This document shows positions 44,928 to 53,593 of a stretch of 64,000 bases of DNA, in pieces (the stretch's first letter is position 1; every line of letters starts with the position of its first letter). The notes under the pieces are model-generated. The model had not been told where the DNA came from, did not search any database, and saw only the letters and a program-made list of their open reading frames with translations. A program made the position numbers and the translations under genes. Origin of the DNA: JAEZPW01 sp035629075 (GTDB taxonomy: Bacteria > Acidobacteriota > Terriglobia > Terriglobales > Acidobacteriaceae). The stretch lies in assembly GCA_035629075.1 (NCBI GenBank), contig DASPIK010000080.1:1-64000 (forward strand), written 5' to 3'.

Positions 44928-45427
44928 TGTCCTTCCGTTTTCGTTTAGAAACACTTCTGCGTGTACGTTGCAGCATTGAAGAACAGGAATGGATGAAGCT
45001 TCAATGTATCTCCCAGCAGACCAACACTCTTCGGGCTGAGATCGACGCGCTTCGGCAACTTCAACATGAGGAATCTGTGCGCGTTGCAGATAGCATGCTC
45101 GACGGTTTGCCGGCTACCGAGCTTCACATTCTGGTTCATCGTCGAGAGAACTTGGCGGATCAGATCAGCAATCTCCACCAACGACTGCGAAAGCTGGACG
45201 AGGACTACCACAAGCAAAGAGCAGTGTTCCTGCGTTCACGCGAGCGTCGCGAGGTAATCGAACGTCTGCGGAACCAGGAGCATGAGGCGTACGTGTGCGA
45301 GGAAGCAAGGCGAGAGCAAATCGAGGCAGACGAAACGTTTCTATTGCGGCGACAGGTGAATGGGAAAGCCTTGCCGAATGAGGTGGGTAATGATTGCCGG
45401 GCGACGCTGCTCTCGTGTGGAAAATAG
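44924..45427 (+). CDS. fliJ: flagellar export chaperone FliJ
   Basis: The 167-residue protein starts SFRFRLETLLRVR, the usual FliJ opening, and is almost wholly a two-helix coiled coil to residue 150, as expected for the stalk of the FliI ATPase. Its first ATG overlaps the fliI stop. It ends this operon segment; 112 bases then precede fliK and hold a sigma54-like promoter. Confidence 0.85.
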   Translation: MMSFRFRLETLLRVRCSIEEQEWMKLQCISQQTNTLRAEIDALRQLQHEESVRVADSMLDGLPATELHILVHRRENLADQISNLHQRLRKLDEDYHKQRAVFLRSRERREVIERLRNQEHEAYVCEEARREQIEADETFLLRRQVNGKALPNEVGNDCRATLLSCGK

Positions 45428-45504
45428 TTTCAGTGACATATCGACACGCGATGCAAATGCCTTTAGTCAGTGAGTTCGAAATGGCACGGCCGACCGCGAT
45501 CATT

Positions 45505-45520
45505 TGGAACACGAACTGCT
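45505..45520 (+). promoter_or_regulatory. candidate sigma54 promoter for fliK-flgD-flgE
   Basis: TGGAACACGAACTGCT matches the -24/-12 consensus at 10 of 12 fixed positions with correct spacing (GG 45506-45507, GC 45518-45519). Predicted start about 45531, 9 bases before the fliK ATG. Confidence 0.5.
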
Positions 45521-45539
45521 AATTGATTCGTGACTGGAT

Positions 45540-47681
45540 ATGGGAAGTGTGACTCAACTCGCTATGGTCAGCGACTACAAGCAAGCGCAGCGTGAGTGTG
45601 CGACTGCTTGTGTTGACTTCAGTCCTTCGCTGCTTTTCGCTATGAGCGGATCTGCGCATCCGCCAAGCTCGACGTTCGCTGATGAAACGGTTGCTTCGAG
45701 TGTTCGGGGCGTACCGTCTCTGTGCCGAGCGACGATTGATGTGGACACCGCAGAGACAAGGGAACAAGAAGATCGAGGTGGCGAAACGGATGGAGATCAG
45801 AACGTCTCCGCCGCGTTGTTATTGTTTGTGCCGCCTCCTGCGCAGCCGATCAAAAAACTCGCGCCGCAAACGAATGACCTGCAGTTGAGCAATTTCTCTG
45901 GAGCAACTGATGCGGCTGGCGAAACCGGACGGCCATCGTTCCAGCCAACTCGTGAAGGTTCTGGGACGCCAAGGGTTCGCATGGACAGTCCTGAGACGTC
46001 GACGCTTACGGGCACGGCCACGTTAGACGCAATGCCGCATTGTGCTTGTGTTCCAGGCCTGCAGGCGGCAACTGAGGCTCCGGGACAGTCGTTGGCGCTT
46101 GGGGCCGTGTCGCGGGACATGCGACTGACAAGTTCTCCGCTGTCAGCTCACGACGTGGACGGCACATTTGGTCTTTTCAGCCAGGCGCGTCCGTCGGGCG
46201 AGCTAGTCGAACAGGGTGAGGGGATCGACAAGGGTGGTGGTGGAATCGAACAGCCCAACAGGGCGACCATTCAGGATCTAATGCGAGCCGTTCGCGGGAA
46301 CTCTGTAGAGCAGTGTCGCATTCTACGGGGTCAGGAAGCGGCCCCTGCAACGTCTCCGGTGACTGAATGGGAGGACAAGTCGCGGACGGCGGTGCCGCTG
46401 CAACATGAGGCGGAATTGGCGTCCCGGGGGCTGACACGACCGATGCGTTATCGAGGCGGCGAAGTCCCGGTTGAAGCGTGTGCCGCCGCGACGCTCAGAG
46501 AAGTGAAGCTAGGGGCCGCAACACCGCAGGCGAACCAGGGTACGCCTGGCAGAGCAAGTCAGGAACGCGGTGCGACTTTCGTAAGGTTGTCGAACGAACC
46601 TGCTGATTTTGGCGATCTACCCGGAGACAACCTCGCGAAAGTCGCCGCCTTGGGCTGCCATTCACGAACGCAGGGTTCATCGTTGCTGAATGCAGCAGGT
46701 ATTGCTAACCGCGCGTCAGAGTCGGACACCTGGTCGAACGTACATTGCAGCAGCAGTACTGAGTCGCAAGTATCTCTTCATGTCTCTGTACCGTTCGGAT
46801 CAGTGGGGCCAGCCTCGAAGGAAGTCAGTAGCGTTGGTCGAGTGGACCTCACGCTAGAGGGGACGTCTGGCGCGGTCGGGCCACTCGTTGAAAATTCGTC
46901 AAGGCAAGAAACATCGCGCTCTGGTGCGTCATTCAACGGTTCACCGCGAGTCAGTAGTGAAACTGTAGTTACCACCGATCGCGTGATCGAGAGAAGAGCG
47001 CACCCGAAATCCGGAGAGCGGAATCGTTCCGACAACAACGCAGGAGCAGAAACTCAGCAGGAACGCCCACTGACCGAACCCCGGTCATCGCTTGCCGCGG
47101 ATCACTCCCAGCCCACAGATGAGGCAGCGCCACCAATGCACTCGAAACTGAACGGCGGGGTCGGTGAGGCGCTCCTGCCACAGGAGCAACAGCTTCGCGA
47201 GTCTCAAGCGCCGGAAGCACCTCTTCGCGCAAATGCGCGCGACGTGGCAGCTCATTACATGCCAGACGATCAAGGCCTGCGAATGCACAAGTTACAAGTG
47301 CCAAGGTTGTCGCCAACTGAGTTGCACATGACACTGCGTACTCCGGGCGAGGGCCAACTGGAGCTGCGTGCATTCGTTCGGGAAGGGCGTTTCGGTGCAT
47401 CCCTGCGGGTGGACAATCCAGACCTTCGCGACGCACTTGTAACGCATCTGCCGGTTCTCGAGAACGCGCTTAGCCAGCAGAGCCTTGAGGTAGGCCAACT
47501 CGCTATCGCAGGTCGGGAGCCTTTCGGTCCTGACACGGGTAGCGGCCGGCAATCACATCAGCACCATGAACAACGATTATGGCCGCAAGTCCGGGGTGAT
47601 GAAGAACGTGATGCGCCTGTCACCGATCTTGCGGTCAACGAGTTAGTAGAGAGCCGCGCGAACCTGAATGTTCACGCCTGA
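45540..47681 (+). CDS. fliK: flagellar hook-length control protein FliK
   Basis: The 713-residue protein has a long polar, low-complexity ruler region rich in S, G, E and T (residues 1-580). The C-terminal FliK domain (about 585-690) contains SPTELHMTLRTPGEGQLELR and a following strand/helix region, which is the substrate-specificity switch domain. FliK sets hook length and switches export from hook to filament proteins. No membrane or catalytic motif is present. The very large size compared with E. coli (405 residues) would predict a longer ruler. It overlaps the possible upstream start of flgD. Confidence 0.88.
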   Translation: MGSVTQLAMVSDYKQAQRECATACVDFSPSLLFAMSGSAHPPSSTFADETVASSVRGVPSLCRATIDVDTAETREQEDRGGETDGDQNVSAALLLFVPPPAQPIKKLAPQTNDLQLSNFSGATDAAGETGRPSFQPTREGSGTPRVRMDSPETSTLTGTATLDAMPHCACVPGLQAATEAPGQSLALGAVSRDMRLTSSPLSAHDVDGTFGLFSQARPSGELVEQGEGIDKGGGGIEQPNRATIQDLMRAVRGNSVEQCRILRGQEAAPATSPVTEWEDKSRTAVPLQHEAELASRGLTRPMRYRGGEVPVEACAAATLREVKLGAATPQANQGTPGRASQERGATFVRLSNEPADFGDLPGDNLAKVAALGCHSRTQGSSLLNAAGIANRASESDTWSNVHCSSSTESQVSLHVSVPFGSVGPASKEVSSVGRVDLTLEGTSGAVGPLVENSSRQETSRSGASFNGSPRVSSETVVTTDRVIERRAHPKSGERNRSDNNAGAETQQERPLTEPRSSLAADHSQPTDEAAPPMHSKLNGGVGEALLPQEQQLRESQAPEAPLRANARDVAAHYMPDDQGLRMHKLQVPRLSPTELHMTLRTPGEGQLELRAFVREGRFGASLRVDNPDLRDALVTHLPVLENALSQQSLEVGQLAIAGREPFGPDTGSGRQSHQHHEQRLWPQVRGDEERDAPVTDLAVNELVESRANLNVHA

Positions 47682-47688
47682 GGTCGAA

Positions 47689-47979
47689 ATGTACATCGAT
47701 GCACCTACGAAGTCGGCGCAATATGCGCAATCGAGTAGCCGGGCAGGATCTGGCGAACTTGGAACAGATACTACGCAGACGTTCTTGACGCTACTCATGA
47801 CGCAGTTGAAGACGCAGGATCCACTCTCACCGATGGATCCTAAAGAGATGGTCAGCCAACTCGTGCAGTTCAATACATTGGGACAAATCATGGAGATACG
47901 TCAGTTGTTGGAAACTCAGCAAACGGGTACAGACGCTTCAAACGACACTACGGCGCCGAACGCCGATGGAGGACACTGA
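47689..47979 (+). CDS. flgD: flagellar hook-capping protein FlgD, short form
   Basis: The 96-residue protein contains the conserved FlgD N-terminal motif FLTLLMTQLKTQDPLSPMD, then VSQLVQFNTLGQIMEIRQLL. It ends soon after, so the C-terminal FlgD Tudor/Ig-like domains are missing. The flgE start overlaps the stop, showing that this is the real end. ATG 47689 has GAGGT upstream; ATG 47668 inside fliK is also open. FlgD caps the growing hook. Confidence 0.87.
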   Translation: MYIDAPTKSAQYAQSSSRAGSGELGTDTTQTFLTLLMTQLKTQDPLSPMDPKEMVSQLVQFNTLGQIMEIRQLLETQQTGTDASNDTTAPNADGGH

Positions 47980-49298
47980 TGCCGGTTTTTTCTATTCCGC
48001 TTTCGGGGCTGACGGCGAATTCGACCGCGCTCTCGGCTATTGCCAACAACCTGGCGAACCTCAACACGGTTGGATATAAGCAGACACGCGCTGTCTTTCG
48101 AGATCTGTTTTACCAAACCCTCGGAACGAGCGGCTCCGGCAGCCCAATTCAACTCGGTACTGGTTCAGCCGTCGGCGAGCTTACCACCATCTTCTCTGGG
48201 GGAAGTATCGAGCCCAGTGGCCTGCCAACAGACGTGGCAATCAAGGGCAATGGCTTTTTTGTCGTGCAGAATGCAGAGGACTACCAGTTCACGAGGGCCG
48301 GCAACTTTCACGTTGGCGACGACGATTATCTCGTTTCGGAAGAAGGGCAGAGGGTAATGGGCTACCCTGCTGTAAATGGCACGATTCCGACGGGGCAGAG
48401 TCTGGGACCGTTGTGCCTTGGAAAGGGCCAGATCAGTCCGGCTAGTGCCACAACGAGTCTTCAGTTCTCTGCGAACCTGAATGCCGATCAAAACGTGGGC
48501 ACATCGTTCAGTACTCCCGTGACTGTCTATGACTCGCTAGGTGGCAATCACGTTGTGACGTTCAAGTTTACGAAGACCGACGCGAACGAGTGGTCATATG
48601 AAGCATCCATGCCCGGCTCGGAACTGGACATCACGCCCGGAAAAGATGCAATGGGCAATGACCTTGCCGTTCCGGAATCGGTGACGTTGTCGAGCGGCAC
48701 TCTGCAATTCGGTGGCAATGGGAAACTGATTGCGGTCGATCCGCCTGGAGCAAGTAGGTCCGTATCGATTTCGACCTCCAAGCCCGCGGATGCTTCGGGC
48801 ATGGTGATCAATGGATTGGGCAATGGTGCTGAGAACCTGTCAATGACGTGGGCTTTGTTCAGCGGCACCGGAGAAGGCCTGCTAACGCAAGCTGTCGCTC
48901 CGAGCAACGCGTCTACGAGCCGCCAAGACGGGATGGGGGCAGGTTCGCTCCTGGACTTTGCTATCAGTGAGGACGGACTAATTCAGGGTTTGTTCAGCAA
49001 TGGAAAGACGATGGTGCTTGGGCAGTTGGCGCTGGCAAACTTCGCCAATCCCGAAGGTTTGAGCAGGGCGGGGAGCAACAACTTCAGTTCGACCCTGAGT
49101 TCCGGGGTGCCGGTGTTTGGTGTTCCAGGTTCTGGCGGTCGGGGCACGCTTGCAGGTGGCGCCTTGGAACTGTCGAACGTTGACATCGCCCGCGAATTCG
49201 CGCAAATGATCATGGCCCAGCGGGGATTCCAGGCGAACGCCAGAGCTATAACGACCTTCGACGAGATTGCTCAAGAAACGATAAACCTCAAACGATAG
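47979..49298 (+). CDS. flgE: flagellar hook protein FlgE
   Basis: The 439-residue protein has the hook/rod N-terminal motif SAIANNLANLNTVGYKQTRA, a central FlgE domain (QNVGTSFSTPVTVYDSLGG near 168) and the C-terminal SNVDIAREFAQMIMAQRGFQ then TFDEIAQETINLKR. Both termini form the coiled-coil core of the hook. Its start overlaps flgD's stop by one base. A hairpin follows. Confidence 0.95.
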   Translation: MPVFSIPLSGLTANSTALSAIANNLANLNTVGYKQTRAVFRDLFYQTLGTSGSGSPIQLGTGSAVGELTTIFSGGSIEPSGLPTDVAIKGNGFFVVQNAEDYQFTRAGNFHVGDDDYLVSEEGQRVMGYPAVNGTIPTGQSLGPLCLGKGQISPASATTSLQFSANLNADQNVGTSFSTPVTVYDSLGGNHVVTFKFTKTDANEWSYEASMPGSELDITPGKDAMGNDLAVPESVTLSSGTLQFGGNGKLIAVDPPGASRSVSISTSKPADASGMVINGLGNGAENLSMTWALFSGTGEGLLTQAVAPSNASTSRQDGMGAGSLLDFAISEDGLIQGLFSNGKTMVLGQLALANFANPEGLSRAGSNNFSSTLSSGVPVFGVPGSGGRGTLAGGALELSNVDIAREFAQMIMAQRGFQANARAITTFDEIAQETINLKR

Positions 49299-49324
49299 CT
49301 GCCTCTAATGATCTTCTAATCCGT

Positions 49325-49357
49325 CCTGCTTCGTGCAGAACTAACTGACGAAGCAGG
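49325..49357 (+). terminator. hairpin after flgE
   Basis: A perfect 10-base-pair stem (49325-49334 with 49348-49357) with a 13-base loop starts 27 bases after the flgE stop. There is no T-run, so termination strength is uncertain. The rest of the 243-base gap holds no gene and ends with a sigma54-like promoter before fliL. Confidence 0.45.
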
Positions 49358-49511
49358 GCGAATCCTAATCGCTTCTTCATTAAGCCTCTCCAACCTAGTC
49401 GCGGGTCGAAAGGCAGAACTAGCCGAAGACTTTAGCGCGAATGTCGCCTGCATCCTGTATTTGTCTGCATATCGTTGTTCTGGCTGATTCTCCGTTATCG
49501 TGCGCAGATCT

Positions 49512-49527
49512 CGGCATGTGAATTGCT
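49512..49527 (+). promoter_or_regulatory. candidate sigma54 promoter for fliL and the export genes
   Basis: CGGCATGTGAATTGCT matches the -24/-12 consensus at 10 of 12 fixed positions (GG 49513-49514, GC 49525-49526). The predicted start is about 49538, only 4 bases before the fliL ATG, implying an almost leaderless message or a different fliL start. Confidence 0.5.
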
Positions 49528-49541
49528 CTTCTGTGTTGCGC

Positions 49542-50018
49542 ATGGCTGAAGAAAAGACGACACGTAACGGAAAGAGTGCCACGACAGTGTTACTCGTCAT
49601 CACCGCGGCCCTAATCGCGGCCGGAGCCACTGGTGCGTTTTTCCTGCTGCGACACAGAACATCTCAAGCGAGCCCAGCACCGGAGGTGCAGAAGGTTAAG
49701 GCGGTGATGCACCTGGAGCCCTTCGTGCTCAACACGGCGGACGAGGAACAGCGAGCATACCTGCGGGTGGGGATCGACGTCGGCCTGCTCAGTCAGTCTG
49801 ACGATCCCAAAGAGGACGAAGCCACAAGTCCCACCAGTTCAAGCGCGCTCGCGCGGGACACGATCTTGTCAGTTCTCACCGAGGTCAAAGCGGAAGAAGT
49901 GATGACCACCGATGGGAAGGTTCGCTTGAAGAACCGGCTGCTTAAGGCTTTGCAAGAGCGTGCGCCGGAACTCGGGGTGCACGAAATCTATTTCACGGAA
50001 TTTCTGATCCAGAACTAA
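49542..50018 (+). CDS. fliL: flagellar basal body-associated protein FliL
   Basis: The 158-residue protein has a short cytoplasmic N terminus, one membrane helix (about 13-35), then a periplasmic FliL domain with HLEPFVLNTADEEQRAYLRV near residue 60 and a C-terminal VHEIYFTEFLIQN. FliL surrounds the stator and supports torque. No Shine-Dalgarno sequence precedes ATG 49542. fliN begins 2 bases after the stop. Confidence 0.9.
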   Translation: MAEEKTTRNGKSATTVLLVITAALIAAGATGAFFLLRHRTSQASPAPEVQKVKAVMHLEPFVLNTADEEQRAYLRVGIDVGLLSQSDDPKEDEATSPTSSSALARDTILSVLTEVKAEEVMTTDGKVRLKNRLLKALQERAPELGVHEIYFTEFLIQN

Positions 50019-50020
50019 TC

Positions 50021-50287
50021 ATGCCTCACCAACCTGCATTGCCCCAAGCGGAAGAGGATGCGAGGTGGGCGATCGCAAACTCATTGCCATGCGAGATCGC
50101 CCTAGAAGTCCCGGTGCCGCACTTTACCGTCGGCGACCTACTACGAATGTCGAGCGGCACCATCGTTGACACGCATTGGGACGAGAACAAGGACGTTCCG
50201 CTGAAAGGAAACGGAACATTGATCGGATGGGCAGAATTCGAAGTCGCTGGAGATCAACTGGCAGTTCGCCTAACCGAACTGGCCTGA
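50021..50287 (+). CDS. fliN: FliN/SpoA domain flagellar switch protein (short)
   Basis: The 88-residue protein is a single SpoA domain (PCEIALEVPVPHFTVGDLLRM, then GWAEFEVAGDQLAVRLTEL). FliN normally forms the lower C ring and docks the FliH-FliI complex. A second, larger SpoA protein lies at 57494. The conserved leucine- and glycine-rich core is looser here than in that protein (no clear LGxTxLxIG stretch). It sits between fliL and fliO. Confidence 0.75.
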   Translation: MPHQPALPQAEEDARWAIANSLPCEIALEVPVPHFTVGDLLRMSSGTIVDTHWDENKDVPLKGNGTLIGWAEFEVAGDQLAVRLTELA

Positions 50288-50294
50288 GGCAGAA

Positions 50295-50711
50295 ATGGCA
50301 AGGAAACGAAAACAGCAACGACATGAAGCTGCCGCAGTCAACGAGGCGATTCCAGTCGCTGAATGGGCGCCGTCGCATGGGAACCCTCAATTCGATTGGC
50401 TCTGCTCTGCATGGCGGTATCTCGCCAAGAGCATCGGGCCTAAATGCATGGCTCTCGTCATCGGCTGTCGCGAACATTTCACTCGAATACGGACGTCGGA
50501 GAGCTGCGCTCGCCTGCTCGTCTCAAGCAGGGTCAGCCTCGGCGAGAAGCGCTTCGTCGCCATTCTCGAATATGAAGATCGGCGCTTCCTGGTCGGGGGC
50601 GGTGCCAATTCGGTTCAACTGCTGGCGAAACTGAGATCGAGAACCGGGAACTCGCAGCAATTTGTAGATGTGTTGAACGATTTCGAAGCGAAGCAGCCAG
50701 CGATACAGTGA
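50295..50711 (+). CDS. FliO-like protein lacking a membrane helix
   Basis: Position between fliN and fliP fits fliO. The C-terminal part (RLLVSSRVSLGEKRFVAILEYED, then RRFLVGGGANSVQLLAKL) follows the FliO pattern of an SLG turn and a LLVGG strand. FliO normally begins with a membrane helix, but the first 60 residues here are polar and only a weakly hydrophobic stretch (CMALVIGC) is present. It is therefore probably cytoplasmic or membrane-peripheral. FliO helps assemble FliP. fliP's start overlaps its stop. Confidence 0.65.
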   Translation: MARKRKQQRHEAAAVNEAIPVAEWAPSHGNPQFDWLCSAWRYLAKSIGPKCMALVIGCREHFTRIRTSESCARLLVSSRVSLGEKRFVAILEYEDRRFLVGGGANSVQLLAKLRSRTGNSQQFVDVLNDFEAKQPAIQ

Positions 50712-51469
50712 TGACCCGAACAAGCCAATTGAGAACGATCCTGGCCGTAATGATAGTCACGCTCTTGTGCAGCGGGTCAGCACATGCAGGACCAGCGATC
50801 GGAAGTCCGGCGAATCCAGCTTCGGGGCTTTCGTGGAACGGGAATAGTTCAATGCCGTGGGGCATCGTTGTGCTACTCACGGTGTTGACGCTGTTACCTG
50901 CCCTGTTGCTGTGCATGACTCCGTTCGTGAGATTGCTGGTCGTCTTTCACTTTCTTCGCCAGGCGCTTGGCACGCAAAGCACTCCGAACAACCAGACTCT
51001 TATCGGCCTGACGCTGGTGTTGACGTACTTTCTCATGCAACCGGTCGGAGTCGCGATTCAGCAAGAAGCGATCAAGCCGTATCAGCAAGGTCGAATTTCC
51101 GCAGTACAAGCCGTTGAGCGTGGGTCAGAGCCGGTGCGGAAGTTCATGTTGAAGTACGTTCGCCAGAAAGATGCCGCGTTGTTCGTGGATCTCGCGAAAT
51201 TGCCGGCTCCGCGCACCGCGGACGACCTTCCGATGCGGGTAGTAGCGCCAGCGTACATCTTGTCGGAGCTGAAGGCAGGCTTCCAGATTGGGGCGATCCT
51301 ATTCCTCCCGTTCATGGTGATCGACATGGTGGTGGCTTCGATCACGACCTCGGTTGGGATGCTTCAGTTGCCTCCCGTTGTTATCTCTACGCCGCTAAAG
51401 CTGTTGCTTTTCGTAATGGTGGACGGGTGGAACCTGGTGGTCGGCTCGTTGATGAAGAGTTTCGCGTGA
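50711..51469 (+). CDS. fliP: flagellar export protein FliP
   Basis: The 252-residue protein has a cleavable signal peptide (SGSAHA) and four membrane helices. The signature LLCMTPFVRLLVVFHFLRQAL near residue 66 is followed by TPNNQTLIGLTLVLTYFLM, and a C-terminal KLLLFVMVDGWNLVVGSL closes it. FliP forms the export gate with FliQ and FliR. ATG 50711 overlaps the preceding stop. Confidence 0.96.
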   Translation: MTRTSQLRTILAVMIVTLLCSGSAHAGPAIGSPANPASGLSWNGNSSMPWGIVVLLTVLTLLPALLLCMTPFVRLLVVFHFLRQALGTQSTPNNQTLIGLTLVLTYFLMQPVGVAIQQEAIKPYQQGRISAVQAVERGSEPVRKFMLKYVRQKDAALFVDLAKLPAPRTADDLPMRVVAPAYILSELKAGFQIGAILFLPFMVIDMVVASITTSVGMLQLPPVVISTPLKLLLFVMVDGWNLVVGSLMKSFA

Positions 51470-51476
51470 GGATCCG

Positions 51477-51746
51477 ATGACGATGCAAATGGTAGTCGAT
51501 ATTGGCCGCCGAACTTTGCAGGCGACGTTGCTGCTCGCCGCTCCCATCCTGGTGATCACCATGGTGGTCAGCCTAGTGATCAATATCGTTCAGGTGTTGA
51601 CGTCTGTGCAGGATTCAACGGTCTCGACAGTACCGCGCCTTGCCATTGCTGCCGGTGCTGCGTTCCTGCTGATGCCGTGGATGATGCGGCAACTGGCAGG
51701 ATTCACGCTCCAGATGTTCTCTGACTTCCGGCCTTTTCTCCACTGA
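51477..51746 (+). CDS. fliQ: flagellar export protein FliQ
   Basis: The 89-residue protein has two membrane helices (about 16-38 and 53-73) joined by a loop with QVLTSVQDSTVSTVPRLAIA, matching the FliQ pattern QxxTQIQExTLxxxPK. It is one of the export-gate subunits. It begins 7 bases after fliP and ends 3 bases before fliR. Confidence 0.94.
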   Translation: MTMQMVVDIGRRTLQATLLLAAPILVITMVVSLVINIVQVLTSVQDSTVSTVPRLAIAAGAAFLLMPWMMRQLAGFTLQMFSDFRPFLH

Positions 51747-51749
51747 CCG

Positions 51750-52523
51750 ATGACTCCGAACCTAGAACAAATCGTCACGGCGCTCGGACTGTTTGGAGCG
51801 CGAGTCTCCGCAGTCATGCTGTTTGCGCCGTTCTTCGGGAGCATGACCATGCCGGCGAGAGTCAAGGCGGGACTCGTAGTGGCGATCGTTGGGCTCCTCT
51901 ATCCGGTCTGTCGTCCTCATGTGCTGGCGCTTCCTGCGGGGATATCTGAGTGGGCCCTAGTTGGTGCGAGTGAGTTCGTCGTCGGCGCAGTGCTCGCACT
52001 AGCACTGAACTTCATCTTTGAAGGCGCACAACTCGCAGGACAAATTCTTGGATTGCAGATGGGGTTGTCGATCGTCAACGTGCTCGACCCACAAACCCAG
52101 GTTGATTCGCCCGTGCTTTCAATCTTTCACCAGACCATCGCGATGCTCATATTCTTGCAGCTCGACGTACATCACTGGTTGCTGCGGGGGCTCGCGAAGA
52201 GCTTTGAGTACATGCCGGTCGGTTCTTTAGGCAACCCCGCTGCGATTACCTCCGAACTGTGGAGGGCCGCCGGCGGAATCTGGCTTATCGGTGTGCAAAT
52301 CGCTGCTCCGGCTCTGGTTGCCACAATGCTCGCAGACGTCGTTCTAGGATTTCTCGGAAAAGCCTCACCGCAATTCCCGATTCTCTTTGTCGGGATATCG
52401 GCGAAAAGCATTCTCGGATTACTCGTCACCATTACCACACTGGCTTTCTGGCCAACTTTTCTCGAGCGCCACTTCGCAACGGCGATTGTGCTAGGCGAGC
52501 GAACGCTGCGACTCGCAAGGTGA
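51750..52523 (+). CDS. fliR: flagellar export protein FliR
   Basis: The 257-residue protein has about six membrane segments with the FliR features ARVSAVMLFAPFFGS near 16, AGQILGLQMGLSIVNVLDP near 93, and PQFPILFVGISAKSILGLL near 200. It completes the FliPQR gate. The stop lies 5 bases before flhB. Confidence 0.95.
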   Translation: MTPNLEQIVTALGLFGARVSAVMLFAPFFGSMTMPARVKAGLVVAIVGLLYPVCRPHVLALPAGISEWALVGASEFVVGAVLALALNFIFEGAQLAGQILGLQMGLSIVNVLDPQTQVDSPVLSIFHQTIAMLIFLQLDVHHWLLRGLAKSFEYMPVGSLGNPAAITSELWRAAGGIWLIGVQIAAPALVATMLADVVLGFLGKASPQFPILFVGISAKSILGLLVTITTLAFWPTFLERHFATAIVLGERTLRLAR

Positions 52524-52528
52524 ACTAA

Positions 52529-53593
52529 GTGGGTGCAGATAACAAAACCGAGCAAGCAACACCGCGACGGAAACAGAAAGCGCGCGAGAGAGGGCAAGTC
52601 GCTCGCAGCCGCGAACTATCGTCGGCTCTCGGCATGGCGGCTGCAGTAGCGGTGTTGGCGTGGCAAGCGGACGGACTCGCACAGCACTGGAGAGACGTAT
52701 TTCGGGTGTTTCTCAGGGCAGGCATCGCGCCGGAGATCCCCTCGAATTCGTTCGTCGCTAAATCCATTTTGCTTCCAGTTCTCGAGTGCACAGCGGCACC
52801 AATGGCCGCAGCGTGGATATGTGCCACGACGGGGACACTGGCACAGGGCGGCTTCGTCTTCGCGCCAGAGGCTTTGGCATTAAACGGCGGGAGACTGAAT
52901 CCGGTTACGAAACTGCAACAGATGTTTTCTCCTTCAGGGCTCGCCTCCTGGCTCAAGTCACTGTTGCCATTTGGGGTGATTGGATACCTGGGCTATTCCA
53001 TGTTGCGCCGCGACTGGAACGTGATAGCTCGCTTGACCTTTCTTCAACCGGGAGGATTTGTTGAATATCTTGCCGCACGGGCATACGAAGTCGCATGGAA
53101 ATCCACTCTGGTACTGCTTGTCTGGTCGGCACTCGACTACTTGCTCGTCAGGTTGAAGATGGAGCGTGATCTTCGAATGAGCCGGCAGGAGGTCCGGGAA
53201 GAAGCCAAAGAGAGCGACGGGAATCCACAGATGAAAGCGCGCATTCGTCGACTGCAGAGGCAAGTGGGACGGCGAAGAATGTTGCAGGACGTGCAACGCG
53301 CGACAGTCGTTGTAACCAACCCGACGCACTTTGCCATAGCGCTCGAATACCGTCCGGAGATGGCTGCACCCGTCGTTGTTGCCAAGGGACGAAACCTACT
53401 GGCGCAACAAATCAAGCAGACCGCCGCGTGGCACGGCGTTCCGCAAGTCGAGAATCCCCCGCTCGCACACGCCCTTTATCGGAGTGTCGAAGTCGGCCAG
53501 AGCATTCCCGCAAAACTTTATGCCGGGGTGGCTGAAGTCCTCGCTTTTGTCTACCGCACTCAGCAGAACGTTCGGGCACGAGGGGGCAAGTGA
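52529..53593 (+). CDS. flhB: flagellar export switch protein FlhB
   Basis: The 354-residue protein opens with KTEQATPRRKQKARERGQVA, the FlhB N terminus, followed by four membrane helices. The cytoplasmic domain contains the autocleavage site NPTH (VVTNPTHFAIALEY near residue 269), intact. Cleavage changes export specificity from hook to filament in response to FliK. GTG 52529 is the start. Its stop overlaps flhA. Confidence 0.96.
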   Translation: MGADNKTEQATPRRKQKARERGQVARSRELSSALGMAAAVAVLAWQADGLAQHWRDVFRVFLRAGIAPEIPSNSFVAKSILLPVLECTAAPMAAAWICATTGTLAQGGFVFAPEALALNGGRLNPVTKLQQMFSPSGLASWLKSLLPFGVIGYLGYSMLRRDWNVIARLTFLQPGGFVEYLAARAYEVAWKSTLVLLVWSALDYLLVRLKMERDLRMSRQEVREEAKESDGNPQMKARIRRLQRQVGRRRMLQDVQRATVVVTNPTHFAIALEYRPEMAAPVVVAKGRNLLAQQIKQTAAWHGVPQVENPPLAHALYRSVEVGQSIPAKLYAGVAEVLAFVYRTQQNVRARGGK

